Notes: generated from the sequence alone by a model not told the origin. A DNA stretch of 64,000 bases from DASSKP01 sp035695045 (GCA_035695045.1 DASSEX010000040.1:1-64000), one strand, 5' to 3'; shown: positions 50,081-58,540, counted from the first letter of the stretch. Translations and numbers: made by a program.

Positions 50081-50123
50081 GCCCGGGCAAGTTACTGGCT
50101 GGTAACTTACTCGTCGCCCGGGC
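50081..50123. terminator. Convergent hairpin between the aminotransferase and parB genes
   Basis: AAGTTAC (50089-50095) and GTAACTT (50102-50108) form a 7-base stem with a 6-base loop; the flanking GCCCGGGC copies (50081-50088 and 50116-50123) can pair outside it. The AT-rich inner stem is unusual in this GC-rich DNA. The parB stop (50107-50109) lies inside, so it ends both genes. Confidence 0.6.
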
Positions 50124-51051
50124 TGCCGGACGCCGGCTCCGCCGCGGCGGAGTCCTCGCTCGGCAGGCCCACGGCGTCGCGCAGTGCCGCAGGGGCGATC
50201 TGCGCCACGATCCGCTCGAGGTCGTCGATGGTCGCGAACTGCACCACAAGCTTGCCGCGCCGGCGACCGAGCTCGACGCTGACGCGGGTCTCCAGCACGT
50301 CGGACAACCGCTCGGCGAGACCTGCGACGGCGGGCGCCACCGGCCGGCGCGCCCGGGGCTGGCGGACCGCGGGCTCCTGCTCACCCAGGGCGACGATCTC
50401 CTCGACCGCTCGCACCGACAGCCCCTCGGCGATGATCCGGGCCGCCAGCGCCTCGCGCGCCGCGTCGTCGTCGAGCGCCAGCAGCGCCCGTGCATGGCCG
50501 GCACTGAGCACACCGGCGGCGACACGGCGCTGCACGCCTGGCGGCAGGCCGAGCAGGCGGAGCGTGTTGCTGACGTGCGACCGCGAACGCCCGAGCCGGG
50601 TGGCCAGTTCCTCGTGGGTCGCGCCGAACTCCTGGAGCAGCTGCTCGTAGGCGGCCGCCTCCTCGAGCGGGTTGAGCTGCTGCCGGTGCAGGTTCTCCAG
50701 CAGGGCGTCGCGGAGCAGTGCGTCGTCGGGAGTTTCACGCACGATCGCCGGGATCGTCCCGACTCCGGCCTCGCGGCAGGCGCGCCAACGGCGCTCTCCC
50801 ATGATCAGCTGGTAGCGACCGGGTCCGGTCTCCCGGACGACGACCGGCTGGAGCACCCCGACCTCACGCACGCTGGTGACCAGCTCGGCGAGGGCGTCGG
50901 CGTCGAAGACCTCGCGCGGCTGGCGCGGGTTGGGCTCGATGGCGTCGAGGGGCAGCTCCTCGAACCGCGCGCCGGCCACCTCCTCCGCCTCTGGTCCGGT
51001 CGGGATGAGCGCACCCAGTCCGCGGCCGAGCCCCCCACGGCGAACGTTCAC
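50107..51051 (-). CDS. parB: Chromosome partitioning protein ParB
   Basis: 314 residues. RRGGLGRGLGALIP at the N-terminus; CTP-binding ParB/Srx domain with EPNPRQPREVF, VVRETGPGRYQLIMGERRWRA (GERRxRA, residues about 85-92) and ENLHRQQLNPLEEAAAYEQL; a helix-turn-helix (HEELATRLGRSRSHVSNTLRLL); and a C-terminal dimer domain. It loads at parS, spreads by CTP-driven sliding, and guides origin segregation with ParA. ATG at 51051 overlaps the parA stop by 4 bases. Confidence 0.96.
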   Translation of the reverse strand: MNVRRGGLGRGLGALIPTGPEAEEVAGARFEELPLDAIEPNPRQPREVFDADALAELVTSVREVGVLQPVVVRETGPGRYQLIMGERRWRACREAGVGTIPAIVRETPDDALLRDALLENLHRQQLNPLEEAAAYEQLLQEFGATHEELATRLGRSRSHVSNTLRLLGLPPGVQRRVAAGVLSAGHARALLALDDDAAREALAARIIAEGLSVRAVEEIVALGEQEPAVRQPRARRPVAPAVAGLAERLSDVLETRVSVELGRRRGKLVVQFATIDDLERIVAQIAPAALRDAVGLPSEDSAAAEPASGSPGDE

Positions 51052-52337
51052 TGTGCGCTCCCTTCCGCGGCGCCGGCGACGGCCGAACGTTCCGCGATCT
51101 CTCGTGCGGCCTCGATGTAGGCGACGGCTCCACGGGAGCCGGGGTCATAGGTCAGCACGGACTGCCCGTAGCCGGGCGCCTCCGAGATCCGCACGCTCCG
51201 CGGAATCGTCGGCGTCAGGACCAGATCGCCGAAATGTGCCCGCACTTCCTGCGCGACCTGATCGGACAGCCTCGTCCGGCCGTCGTACATGGTCAGCAGG
51301 ATGGTCGAGACATGCAGCCGCTCGTTGAGGTGGGCGCGCACCAGGTCGATGTTCCGCAACAGCTGGCTGAGCCCCTCGAGGGCATAGAACTCACACTGGA
51401 TCGGAATCAGCACCTCTTGCGCCGCCACCAGCGCGTTGACCGTCAGCAGGCCCAGCGATGGCGGGCAGTCGACGAACACGTAGTCGTACGGCGTCTCCAG
51501 CGCGGCCAGCGCCTTGTGCAGCCGAGATTCCCGTGCGACGACCGCGACCAGTTCGATCTCCGCGCCCGCGAGGTCGATCGTCGCGGGCACGCAGTCCAGA
51601 CCCGTGAAGCCCTCGACCGGCTGCGCAAGCTCCGCAAGCGGCTTGCCGTCGACCAGCGCCTCATAGATGGAGGGCGTGCCCGCCCGGTGGTCCAAGCCGA
51701 ATGCGGTCGACGCGTTGCCCTGCGGGTCGAGATCGATCACCAGCACGCGCGCGCCGTGCTGGGCCAGTGCCGCAGCGAGGTTCACCGTGCTCGTCGTCTT
51801 GCCGACGCCGCCCTTCTGGTTCGCGACCGTGATGAGCCGGCGGGCGTGCGGGCGTTGCCACAGCTGGCGGTCGTCCGACCAGGCCCGCCGCGGCTCGCCC
51901 GAGGCGGTTTCCGCGGCTGTTTCACGTGAAACCAGCCCCCGCGCGGCGTCTCCGGCGGCTGTTTCACGTGAAACTACTGCGCTGAGCTCATCACGGAGCG
52001 GCGCCGCCATCGGAAGGTCAGTGGCCCCCACGGACGCGGCGCCAGCGTAAGCGGCCTCACCAGGAGAGGGCGGCGCGCTGCTGCTCACCCGCCCATCATG
52101 GCCGGTCCCTGCCGGCAAGGCGGCGTCGGGATCGACCGACGGAGGCGGCGCTGGCTCCATCGACCCCTGGGCTGCGCGTGTTTCACGTGAAACAGGCGCC
52201 GCAGGGGCGCCGGGACCCGCCTGCGGGGAGTTCCCGACGTCACGCTGCCGCGGCCAGCCGAGCTCGTCGGGTGGTGTGGTGGGTGCACCCTTGGCATCCG
52301 CAGCGGGCCAGCCGAGGCCGTTCGCACGATCGGTCAC
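51048..52337 (-). CDS. parA: Chromosome partitioning ATPase ParA with long N-terminal extension carrying parS
   Basis: 429 residues; most actinobacterial ParA proteins are 300-350. The P-loop NTPase domain begins near 167: NQKGGVGKTTSTVNLA (deviant Walker A about 174-182), VIDLDPQGNAST (switch I), FVDCPPSLGLLTVNAL (Walker B). The first 165 residues are low-complexity Pro/Ala/Gly and contain VSRET three times (49-53, 122-126, 136-140), each encoded by a parS palindrome. GTG at 52337 with GGAGGAAC upstream overlaps the rsmG stop (GTGA). Frame open to 52436 but with no start signal there. Confidence 0.95.
   Translation of the reverse strand: MTDRANGLGWPAADAKGAPTTPPDELGWPRQRDVGNSPQAGPGAPAAPVSRETRAAQGSMEPAPPPSVDPDAALPAGTGHDGRVSSSAPPSPGEAAYAGAASVGATDLPMAAPLRDELSAVVSRETAAGDAARGLVSRETAAETASGEPRRAWSDDRQLWQRPHARRLITVANQKGGVGKTTSTVNLAAALAQHGARVLVIDLDPQGNASTAFGLDHRAGTPSIYEALVDGKPLAELAQPVEGFTGLDCVPATIDLAGAEIELVAVVARESRLHKALAALETPYDYVFVDCPPSLGLLTVNALVAAQEVLIPIQCEFYALEGLSQLLRNIDLVRAHLNERLHVSTILLTMYDGRTRLSDQVAQEVRAHFGDLVLTPTIPRSVRISEAPGYGQSVLTYDPGSRGAVAYIEAAREIAERSAVAGAAEGSAQ
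51919..51932. promoter_or_regulatory. parS site 1 (inside parA)
   Basis: GTTTCACGTGAAAC, the bacterial parS core, perfect over 14 bases. It is read by parA as VSRET at residues about 136-140. Confidence 0.95.
51961..51974. promoter_or_regulatory. parS site 2 (inside parA)
   Basis: GTTTCACGTGAAAC, perfect over 14 bases, 42 bases (14 codons) after site 1, in the same parA reading frame; codes VSRET at about 122-126. Confidence 0.95.
52180..52193. promoter_or_regulatory. parS site 3 (inside parA)
   Basis: GTTTCACGTGAAAC, extended here to the full 16-base TGTTTCACGTGAAACA (52179-52194), the perfect consensus. Codes VSRET at residues about 49-53 of ParA. 219 bases from site 2, which is 73 codons, so all three share frame. 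Confidence 0.95.
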
Positions 52338-52972
52338 CGTTCCTCCACCTTCTCGGCCGGTCGGGCGATCCGCACTACCCGGACAGTGTGGTCGGCTTCG
52401 CCGCACACGTCGAGGGAGACGTGAAGATCTGGCCACGCCGCCAGGGCGGCAGCGGAGTCCTGCAACTCGGCCTCCGCCCGGTCGCCCTTGACGGCAAGCA
52501 GGACGCCGCCAGGGCGCAGAAGTGGCACCGCCATGGACACCAGCTCCGACAGCGGCGCCAGTGCACGGGCGACCACGATCTGGCAGCGTGCCGCCGGCAG
52601 CTCCTGGGCTCGAGCACGACGGACTCCTACCGAGAGTCCGAGCAGGCCCACCGTCTCCTCGAGGAAGCGGACCCGCCGGAGCATGGGCTCCACGAGGGTC
52701 ACCTCGAGATCCGGGCGGGCCAGGGCGATCGGGATCCCCGGCAGGCCGGCTCCACTGCCGAGGTCGACCACCTCCTGCCCGGCAGGAACGAGCTCCGCGA
52801 CCGCTGCACTACTTAGCAGGTGGCGCTCCCAGATGCGCTCGGGCTCTCGTGGTCCGACAAGCCCGCGTTCGACTCCACGGGTGCACAGCTGTTCCGCAAA
52901 AAGGATGGCAGTGCTCAGATGGGTCGAAAACACCCGCTCAGCGGCGGGGGGTGGCGGAGGGGCCGCGCTCAC
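52334..52972 (-). CDS. rsmG: 16S rRNA (guanine527-N7)-methyltransferase RsmG (GidB)
   Basis: 212 residues. RIWERHLLSSAAVAELV precedes motif I VVDLGSGAGLPGIPIALARP; then VTLVEPMLRRVRFLEETV and VVARALAPLSELVSMAVPLLRPGGVLLAVKG complete the GidB pattern. It uses SAM to methylate G527 in 16S rRNA; loss gives low-level streptomycin resistance in several bacteria. GTG start overlaps jag; stop overlaps parA. N-terminus is Pro-rich (MSAAPPPPPAAERV). Confidence 0.95.
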   Translation of the reverse strand: MSAAPPPPPAAERVFSTHLSTAILFAEQLCTRGVERGLVGPREPERIWERHLLSSAAVAELVPAGQEVVDLGSGAGLPGIPIALARPDLEVTLVEPMLRRVRFLEETVGLLGLSVGVRRARAQELPAARCQIVVARALAPLSELVSMAVPLLRPGGVLLAVKGDRAEAELQDSAAALAAWPDLHVSLDVCGEADHTVRVVRIARPAEKVEER

Positions 52973-53484
52973 CCGCGGCGGACGACGATCCGCCGGTTCG
53001 GCTCTTCGCCCTCGGACTCGCTGAGCACACCGTCGAACGACGACACCGCGTCGTGCACCACCTTGCGCTCGAAGGGGGTCATCGGGTCGAGCCGCACCGT
53101 CTCGCCGTCCGCAAGCACGCGCTCGGCCGTGGCACGCCCGAGCTCGGTGAGCTCCTCCCGGCGACGCGCCCGGTGGCCCCCGATGTCGAGCATCAGCCGG
53201 CTGCGGACGCCGGTGACCTGGTGAACCGCGAGCCGGGTCAGCTCCTGCAGCGCCTCGAGGGTCTCGCCGTCCGATCCGACGAGCCGGGACAGGTCGGCGC
53301 CCACGATGGACACCGCGGCGCGGTTGCCCTCGACGTCGATGTCGATGTCGCCGTCGAGGTCGGCGATGTCCAGCAGCGCCTCGAGATAGTCCGCGGCGAT
53401 GTCACCCTCGCGCTCGAGGAGCGAGCCGTCGGGCGCGTCCTCCTCGGCGCGAGGCCCTGCGGTCACATCAGTCTCGTCCGTCAC
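52969..53484 (-). CDS. jag: Jag/KhpB RNA-binding protein (KH and R3H domains)
   Basis: 171 residues. An acidic N-terminus leads to a KH domain (about 60-110: SIVGADLSRLVGSDGETLEALQELTRLAVHQ) and an R3H domain (GETVRLDPMTPFERKVVHDAVS) ending in EEPNRRIVVRRG. It binds RNA and, with KhpA, affects cell-wall growth in Gram-positive bacteria. It lies between yidC and rsmG as usual; 24 bases after the yidC stop. Confidence 0.92.
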   Translation of the reverse strand: MTDETDVTAGPRAEEDAPDGSLLEREGDIAADYLEALLDIADLDGDIDIDVEGNRAAVSIVGADLSRLVGSDGETLEALQELTRLAVHQVTGVRSRLMLDIGGHRARRREELTELGRATAERVLADGETVRLDPMTPFERKVVHDAVSSFDGVLSESEGEEPNRRIVVRRG

Positions 53485-53508
53485 AGTTCCTCCAGCGGTC
53501 CGGCGCGC

Positions 53509-54498
53509 TCAGCGCCGGCCGCGCTTGCGGTTGCGGTTGCGGTTGGCGGGGCGGCCGGGAGCAGGCCGGGGCAGCGGCTCCCCGCCCGTGGCCGACGAGC
53601 CGCTCGGCGCGGGGGAGGCCGGCCGCGTCGGCTTCGCGCCGGGTGCGGGGCCGGTGATCTGCGGCTTGTTCGCCGCAGCGGCGGCGTCGTTGGCGTCCAT
53701 CCGCGAGATCACGAAGTGTTGCTGGCCCATGCTCCACAGGTTGGTCGTGAGCCAGTACAGCAGCACACCCATCGGGAATCGATAGCCGAAGATCGCGAAG
53801 GTCAGCGGCAGGACGTAGAGCATGACCTTCTGCTGCTGGGCCATCTGGTCGCTGCCGGTGCCGGCCGCCTTGTTGCGGGCCATCAGCTGGCGCTGCGTCC
53901 AGAACGTCGAGGCGCCCATGAGCACGATCAGGACGACCGTGAGGATCTTGGTGGAGGCCGTGCTGCCGCCCACCAGGTGCAGGAACTCCTTGCTGGAGTC
54001 GAAGGCCGCGCTGATCGGCACACCGAAGATCTTGGAGACCGCCGCGGAGTGCACCAGGTCGGCCGAAATGCCGTAATGGCTGCTGAAACAGTCAGGCGCC
54101 TGCAGGTCGACGCAGCCCTTGTTCGGCTTGATCGAGTTGAGCACGCGGAACAGCGCCAGGAAGACCGGGATCTGAAGGATCAGCGGAAGGCAACCGGCGA
54201 ACGGGTTCGCGCCGTGCTCCTTCCACAGCGCCATCATCTCCTGGTTGAGGCGCTCCTTGTCGTTCTTGTACTTGGCCTGCAGCTCCTTCATCTTCGGCTG
54301 CAGGACCTGCATCGCCCGCATGTTGCGGGTCTGCTTGACGAACAGCGGGAAGAGCAGCAGCCGCATGGCGACGGTCAGCAGGACGATCGACAGCGCCCAT
54401 GACCAGCCGTTGGTCTTGCCGAGCACGGGCGCGAGCACCGCATGGATGTGGACGATCAGCCAGGCGATCGCCTCGTAGAACGGGTTCAGCAGACTCAC
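53509..54498 (-). CDS. yidC: Membrane protein insertase YidC
   Basis: 329 residues, about five membrane helices. MSLLNPFYEAIAWLIVHIHAVL (helix 1), ALSIVLLTVAMRLLLFPLFVKQTRNMRAMQVLQPKMKELQAKYKND with the conserved Arg (here MRLLLFP) that forms the hydrophilic groove, GCLPLILQIPVFLALFRVL, and GVLLYWLTTNLWSMGQQ. The C-terminus is Pro/Ala-rich and ends basic (NRNRNRKRGRR), likely for ribosome contact. GTG start overlaps yidD. Confidence 0.95.
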   Translation of the reverse strand: MSLLNPFYEAIAWLIVHIHAVLAPVLGKTNGWSWALSIVLLTVAMRLLLFPLFVKQTRNMRAMQVLQPKMKELQAKYKNDKERLNQEMMALWKEHGANPFAGCLPLILQIPVFLALFRVLNSIKPNKGCVDLQAPDCFSSHYGISADLVHSAAVSKIFGVPISAAFDSSKEFLHLVGGSTASTKILTVVLIVLMGASTFWTQRQLMARNKAAGTGSDQMAQQQKVMLYVLPLTFAIFGYRFPMGVLLYWLTTNLWSMGQQHFVISRMDANDAAAAANKPQITGPAPGAKPTRPASPAPSGSSATGGEPLPRPAPGRPANRNRNRKRGRR

Positions 54499-54746
54499 AG
54501 CTGCGCCTCCGCGCGGGATGCGCCGGAGCGGGCGCTCGAGGGAACCGGGTCATAGCCCCCGGCATGGAACGGGTGGCAACGCGCCACGCGCCGCACTGCC
54601 AGCCAGCTCCCGCGGGCGGCGCCGTGGCACTCGACGGCCTCGACCGCGTACGCGCTGCACGAGGGCACGAACCGGCACCGTGGCGCGAGCATCGGGCTGA
54701 CCAGCCGGCGGTACACACGAAGCACCGCGAGCAGGACCGCGCTCAC
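54495..54746 (-). CDS. yidD: Membrane protein insertion efficiency factor YidD
   Basis: 83 residues from GTG 54746: LRVYRRLVSPMLAPRCRFVPSCSAYAVEAVECHGAARGSWLAVRRVARCHPFHAGGYDPVP. The three Cys (RCRFVPSCSAYA, RCHPFHAGGYDPVP) and the amphipathic start are the family signature. It assists YidC-dependent insertion. GTGA overlap with rnpA, and its stop overlaps yidC's start. Confidence 0.95.
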   Translation of the reverse strand: MSAVLLAVLRVYRRLVSPMLAPRCRFVPSCSAYAVEAVECHGAARGSWLAVRRVARCHPFHAGGYDPVPSSARSGASRAEAQL

Positions 54747-55093
54747 CGCGCACCGACCTGGCGGCCGAGCGCACGGTCCAGGGCGCGATCGAGATCGGCG
54801 GCCAGCTGCACCGACGAGCGACCTGACGCTGACGGATTCACCCGTACGACGAGGCGTGATCCGCACGGGAGCCGGTCGAGCCGGTCACGGAGCAGATGGC
54901 GCAGCCGGCGACGTACCCGGTTACGGTCGACCGCACCACCAACCGCGCGGCTCACGATGAAACCCACCTGCGGAGCACCGTGCGTGCCGCTCGCGAGGTG
55001 GACGACGAGCGTGGGCGCGGCAGCACGCACACCGCGTCGTACGGCGGCGGTGAACTCGGTGCGCGCACGCATGCGTGCCGCGGCCGGCAGCAC
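54743..55093 (-). CDS. rnpA: Ribonuclease P protein component
   Basis: 116 residues from GTG 55093 (VLPAAARMRARTEFTAAVRRG). The family core is VGFIVSRAVGGAVDRNRVRRRLRHLLRDR, including the RNR motif that contacts the RNase P RNA. It helps cut the 5' leader from tRNAs. An internal ATG (MRARTEF) is an alternative start. It lies 14 bases after rpmH. Confidence 0.94.
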   Translation of the reverse strand: MLPAAARMRARTEFTAAVRRGVRAAAPTLVVHLASGTHGAPQVGFIVSRAVGGAVDRNRVRRRLRHLLRDRLDRLPCGSRLVVRVNPSASGRSSVQLAADLDRALDRALGRQVGAR

Positions 55094-55107
55094 GGACGGC
55101 CGGCGCG

Positions 55108-55245
55108 TCAGGCCGAGAGCCGGGCGCGGCCCTTGCGCCGGCGGCCGGCGAGGATGGCACGACCGGCGCGGGTGCGCATGCGCAGGCGGAACCCATGGGT
55201 CTTCGCCCGGCGCCGATTGTTCGGCTGGAACGTCCGCTTGCTCAC
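55108..55245 (-). CDS. rpmH: 50S ribosomal protein L34
   Basis: 45 residues: VSKRTFQPNNRRRAKTHGFR, then LRMRTRAGRAILAGRRRKGR and ARLSA; the standard L34. GTG at 55245 with GGGGAG about 8 bases upstream. First gene of the leftward rpmH-rnpA-yidD-yidC-jag-rsmG-parA-parB operon, divergent from dnaA. Confidence 0.98.
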   Translation of the reverse strand: MSKRTFQPNNRRRAKTHGFRLRMRTRAGRAILAGRRRKGRARLSA

Positions 55246-55341
55246 CGAGGAACTCCCCACACAAGGCCCGGGCCATCTCGTCGGAGCGGCCGGGAAACAT
55301 ATCGAGCGGCAGGCTGGCGCCACCCATAGGCGGCTGCGACT

Positions 55342-55371
55342 ACGGTACGGGCGCAGTCGGACCAGGGTCAA
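55342..55371 (-). promoter_or_regulatory. rpmH operon promoter
   Basis: On the minus strand TTGACC (plus bases 55366-55371), 18 bases, then TACCGT (55342-55347). Transcription would start near 55335, about 90 bases before rpmH. It agrees well with housekeeping consensus. Confidence 0.65.
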
Positions 55372-55445
55372 ACCGGCCCCCGCGCGACAGTCGGGACGAG
55401 GGTCAAGACGACACGCCGAGCGTCGACCACAGATTGTCGGCGGGT

Positions 55446-55488
55446 TGTGGAGAACCGCTTGCTGCCGTTACGCGCAGGCTGTTAGCGT
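55446..55488 (+). promoter_or_regulatory. Likely dnaA promoter with adjacent DnaA box
   Basis: TTGCTG (55459-55464), 18 bases, TAGCGT (55483-55488) form a candidate dnaA promoter. Directly upstream is TGTGGAGAA (55446-55454; complement TTCTCCACA), a near-consensus DnaA box, suitable for autoregulation. The start point would be near 55495, about 230 bases before dnaA. Confidence 0.5.
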
Positions 55489-55725
55489 GCCCGCCACCGG
55501 CTCTTCCCCCGCCGTCCACCAAGACGGCGCACGCACGTCGTGTTCGTCGGTGAAGTCTTCCTTCAGTTCCGTGTCGAGCGGGCCAGCGATGGTCTGTTCA
55601 CATGATCCACAGTCTGTGGACGCTCATGTGGACGAAGCTCGCCGACGGGGCCGATCAGGCTTCGCAGGGGGCTCGTCGCGGCGAACATTTGGGGTGCAAG
55701 GTGCAGAAAATCGCCGGGAGAGCCG

Positions 55726-57114
55726 ATGACTGAGGACACCCTCGACCTGGAAGCCGTATGGATCCGGGCGATCGCCGACCTCGGCGACGACGTGCTCCCC
55801 GCGCAGCACCGGGCGTGGATGCGGCTGACCCGGCCGCTTGCCCTCGTCCAGGACACCGCGGTGCTCGCGACACCCAACGACTTCGCTCGTGAGGTGCTCG
55901 ACACCAAGCTTCGGCCGGTGATCATGGACGCGTTGTCGCGCCAGCTCGGCCGTGACGTGCGGGTCGCCGTCACCGTCGAGGCCGACCCGGCAGCCACCGC
56001 GCCCGTCGAACCCGAGCCCGAACCGATCGCCGAGGCGGCCCCGCCGGCGGCGATGTTGCCGCGGCCGGGGAGTCGCGAGTCGTCCCGGCTCAACCCGAAA
56101 TACCAGTTCGACACGTTCGTGATCGGTTCGAGCAACCGGTTCGCTCACGCCGCGGCGTTCGCGGTGGCGGAAGCGCCGGCCAAGGCCTACAACCCGCTGT
56201 TCATCTACGGCGAGTCCGGGCTCGGCAAGACCCACCTGCTGCACGCGATCGGCCACTACACCCAGCACCTCTACGCCGGGCACCGCGTGCGCTACGTGAG
56301 CTCCGAGGAGTTCACCAACGACTTCATCAACTCGATCCGCGACGGTCGCGCCGACGGGTTCCGCAAGCGCTACCGCGAGATCGACGTCCTCCTGGTCGAC
56401 GACATCCAGTTCCTGGAGAACAAGGAGCAGACGCAGGAGGAGTTCTTCCACACCTTCAACACCCTGCACAACGCCAACAAGCAGATCGTGATCTCCAGCG
56501 ACCGGCCGCCCAAGCAGCTGGTCACCCTGGAGGACCGGCTGCGCAACCGGTTCGAGTGGGGGCTCATCACCGACGTCCAGCCGCCCGAGCTGGAGACCCG
56601 CATCGCCATCCTGCGCAAGAAGGCCGCGCAGGAGCGGCTCGATGCGCCGCCGGAGGTCCTCGAGTTCATCGCCGGCAAGATCGCGAGCAACATCCGCGAG
56701 CTCGAGGGCGCCCTGATCCGCGTGACCGCCTTCGCAAGCCTCAACCGTCAGGGTGTCGACCTGGCCCTCGCCGAAGTCGTCCTGAAGGACCTCATCGCCG
56801 ATGCCGCAGGGCCGGAGATCACCGCTGCGACGATCATGGCCCAGACGGCGGCCTACTTCGGCATCACGATCGAGGACCTGTGCGGCTCCTCACGCAGCCG
56901 GGTCCTCGTGACCGCACGGCAAATCGCGATGTACCTCTGCCGTGAGCTCACCGACCTCTCGCTGCCGAAGATCGGCCAGCAGTTCGGTGGCCGCGACCAC
57001 ACCACGGTCATGCACGCCGACCGCAAGATCCGCTCGCTCATGGCCGAGCGCCGGTCCGTCTACAACCAGGTCAGCGAGTTGACCAACCGGATCAAGTCGC
57101 AGGCGCGCGGGTGA
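55726..57114 (+). CDS. dnaA: Chromosomal replication initiator protein DnaA
   Basis: 462 residues. Domain I about 1-80; a short Pro/Glu-rich domain II (about 86-115); AAA+ domain III with Walker A GESGLGKTH (162-170), Walker B VLLVDDIQFL (221-230), sensor and arginine-finger stretch LEDRLRNRFEWGL; domain IV with the DNA-binding signature FGGRDHTTVMHADRK (near 420). It binds DnaA boxes with ATP and opens oriC. ATG at 55726. Confidence 0.98.
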   Translation: MTEDTLDLEAVWIRAIADLGDDVLPAQHRAWMRLTRPLALVQDTAVLATPNDFAREVLDTKLRPVIMDALSRQLGRDVRVAVTVEADPAATAPVEPEPEPIAEAAPPAAMLPRPGSRESSRLNPKYQFDTFVIGSSNRFAHAAAFAVAEAPAKAYNPLFIYGESGLGKTHLLHAIGHYTQHLYAGHRVRYVSSEEFTNDFINSIRDGRADGFRKRYREIDVLLVDDIQFLENKEQTQEEFFHTFNTLHNANKQIVISSDRPPKQLVTLEDRLRNRFEWGLITDVQPPELETRIAILRKKAAQERLDAPPEVLEFIAGKIASNIRELEGALIRVTAFASLNRQGVDLALAEVVLKDLIADAAGPEITAATIMAQTAAYFGITIEDLCGSSRSRVLVTARQIAMYLCRELTDLSLPKIGQQFGGRDHTTVMHADRKIRSLMAERRSVYNQVSELTNRIKSQARG

Positions 57115-57412
57115 CGGTCACACCACTTCCCCCACGTCGCACCATCCACGTCCACCTCACCCGTGCACAGGCTGGGGACAACCTTGTGGACGTGCCGCTC
57201 GGCCGGCGCGGTCCGGCGCTCGTCCACCGCCCCCGACCCTCACACCCAACGTTCTCCACATCCGGCGGGGACGGCGTACGACGTCCTGACCTGCGGAATC
57301 GCCCGTCGTCCCCAGCGTCCACCGCACAGACGACTGACGACTTCTCGAGATTTCTTGTCCGACCAAAAACAGAGACTGTGGGCAGTGCCGCGGTCCGGGA
57401 GGTAGACAGCCC
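57115..57412. other. Candidate oriC: dnaA-dnaN intergenic region
   Basis: 298 bases without a gene. DnaA-box-like sites: TGGGGACAA (57173-57181; complement TTGTCCCCA), TGTGGACGT (57186-57194; complement ACGTCCACA) and TTCTCCACA (57252-57260). Several further CCAC-containing 9-mers lie between. A relatively AT-rich stretch (57335-57385, including GAGATTTCTTGTCCGACC and AAAAACAGAG) sits next to dnaN and may be the unwinding element. This is where oriC lies in Streptomyces and mycobacteria, but the region is shorter and box-poor here. Confidence 0.5.
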
Positions 57413-58540
57413 ATGAAGATCCGAGTCGAGCGCGACCAGCTGGCCGACGCCGTCGCCTGGGCCGCGCGCATCCTGCCCCAGAAGAGCCAGCTCCCGGTCC
57501 TGTCCGGTCTTCGGCTGGACGCGGCGGCCGACGGTGGCCTGCGGCTGTCCGGTTTCGACTACGAGGTCTCGGCCGAGGCCACGCTCGACGTGACCGTCGC
57601 GGAGGCCGGTGCCGTGCTCGTCCCCGGACGACTGCTGGCCGACATCACTCGCAGCCTGCCGGGCCAGCCGGTCGAGCTGTCGACGGACGGCAGCCGTGTC
57701 CAGCTCGCCTGTGGGTCGGCGCGGTTCACGCTGCCGACGCTGCCGCTCGACGAATACCCCTCGCTCCCCGGCATGCCGGAAGTCGCGGGCACGCTCGGCA
57801 GCGATGCGTTCGCGGCGGCGGTGTCCTCCGTCGCCGTGGCAGCGGGCCGGGACGACACGCTGCCGGTCCTCACCGGCATCCGGATCGAGATCGACGGCGA
57901 GGACGTCACCCTCGCGGCCACCGATCGCTACCGCCTTGCCGTCCGGACGCTGCGGTGGCAGCCGGTCGACCCGGCGATGCAGGCGACGGCGCTCGTGCCG
58001 GCCCGCACCCTGGCCGAGGCGGCGAAGTCGCTCACGGCCGGTGCCGAGGTCACGCTCGCCCTCGCCTCCGGGGGGACCGGCGAGGGTCTCCTCGGCCTGT
58101 CCGGCGCCACCCGCAAGGCGACGACGCGGCTGCTCGACGGAGAGTTCCCGAAGTACCGCTCGCTGCTTCCGGACTCCTCGTCCGGCATGGCCGTGGTCGA
58201 CGCGGCGGCGCTCACCGAGGCGGTGCGTCGTGTCTCGCTCGTGGCGACTCGGACGTCGCCGGTCCGGCTGTCCTTCGACGCTGACACGGTGACACTCGAG
58301 GCGGGCGGGCTCGACGAGGCCGAGGCGGCGGAGTCCCTGCCGACCACTTTCGACGGCGAACCGCTGACGATCGCGTTCAACCCGACCTACCTGCTCGACG
58401 GCCTGTCCGCGATCGACTCGGACGAGGCGCGGCTCGCGTTCACCGGAGCGACCAAGCCGGCGGTCCTGACCGGCAAGTCCGGGGAGAGCGGCGCCGGCGA
58501 CTACCGCTATTTGCTGATGCCGGTGCGGCTGGCCGGCTGA
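57413..58540 (+). CDS. dnaN: DNA polymerase III sliding clamp (beta subunit)
   Basis: 375 residues, three repeated clamp domains: MKIRVERDQLADAVAWAARI...LPVLSGLRLDA; PVLTGIRIEIDGEDVTLAATDRYRLAVRTL (second domain, near 145-175, a diagnostic stretch); and the last domain ending GDYRYLLMPVRL. It holds polymerase on DNA. GGGAGG precedes the ATG by 10 bases. Confidence 0.97.
   Translation: MKIRVERDQLADAVAWAARILPQKSQLPVLSGLRLDAAADGGLRLSGFDYEVSAEATLDVTVAEAGAVLVPGRLLADITRSLPGQPVELSTDGSRVQLACGSARFTLPTLPLDEYPSLPGMPEVAGTLGSDAFAAAVSSVAVAAGRDDTLPVLTGIRIEIDGEDVTLAATDRYRLAVRTLRWQPVDPAMQATALVPARTLAEAAKSLTAGAEVTLALASGGTGEGLLGLSGATRKATTRLLDGEFPKYRSLLPDSSSGMAVVDAAALTEAVRRVSLVATRTSPVRLSFDADTVTLEAGGLDEAEAAESLPTTFDGEPLTIAFNPTYLLDGLSAIDSDEARLAFTGATKPAVLTGKSGESGAGDYRYLLMPVRLAG

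Larger units (their letters stand above)
55246..55725. other. 480-base rpmH-dnaA intergenic region: promoters and DnaA boxes, no gene
   Basis: Besides the two promoters, a dense cluster of DnaA-box-like 9-mers lies at 55603-55635: TGATCCACA (55603-55611), TGTGGACGC (55615-55623) and TGTGGACGA (55627-55635). The first is plus-oriented and the next two minus-oriented, each one or two bases from TTGTCCACA. The SD GGGAGAG precedes the dnaA ATG. The region could be part of a bipartite origin or only a DnaA-controlled promoter. Confidence 0.6.
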
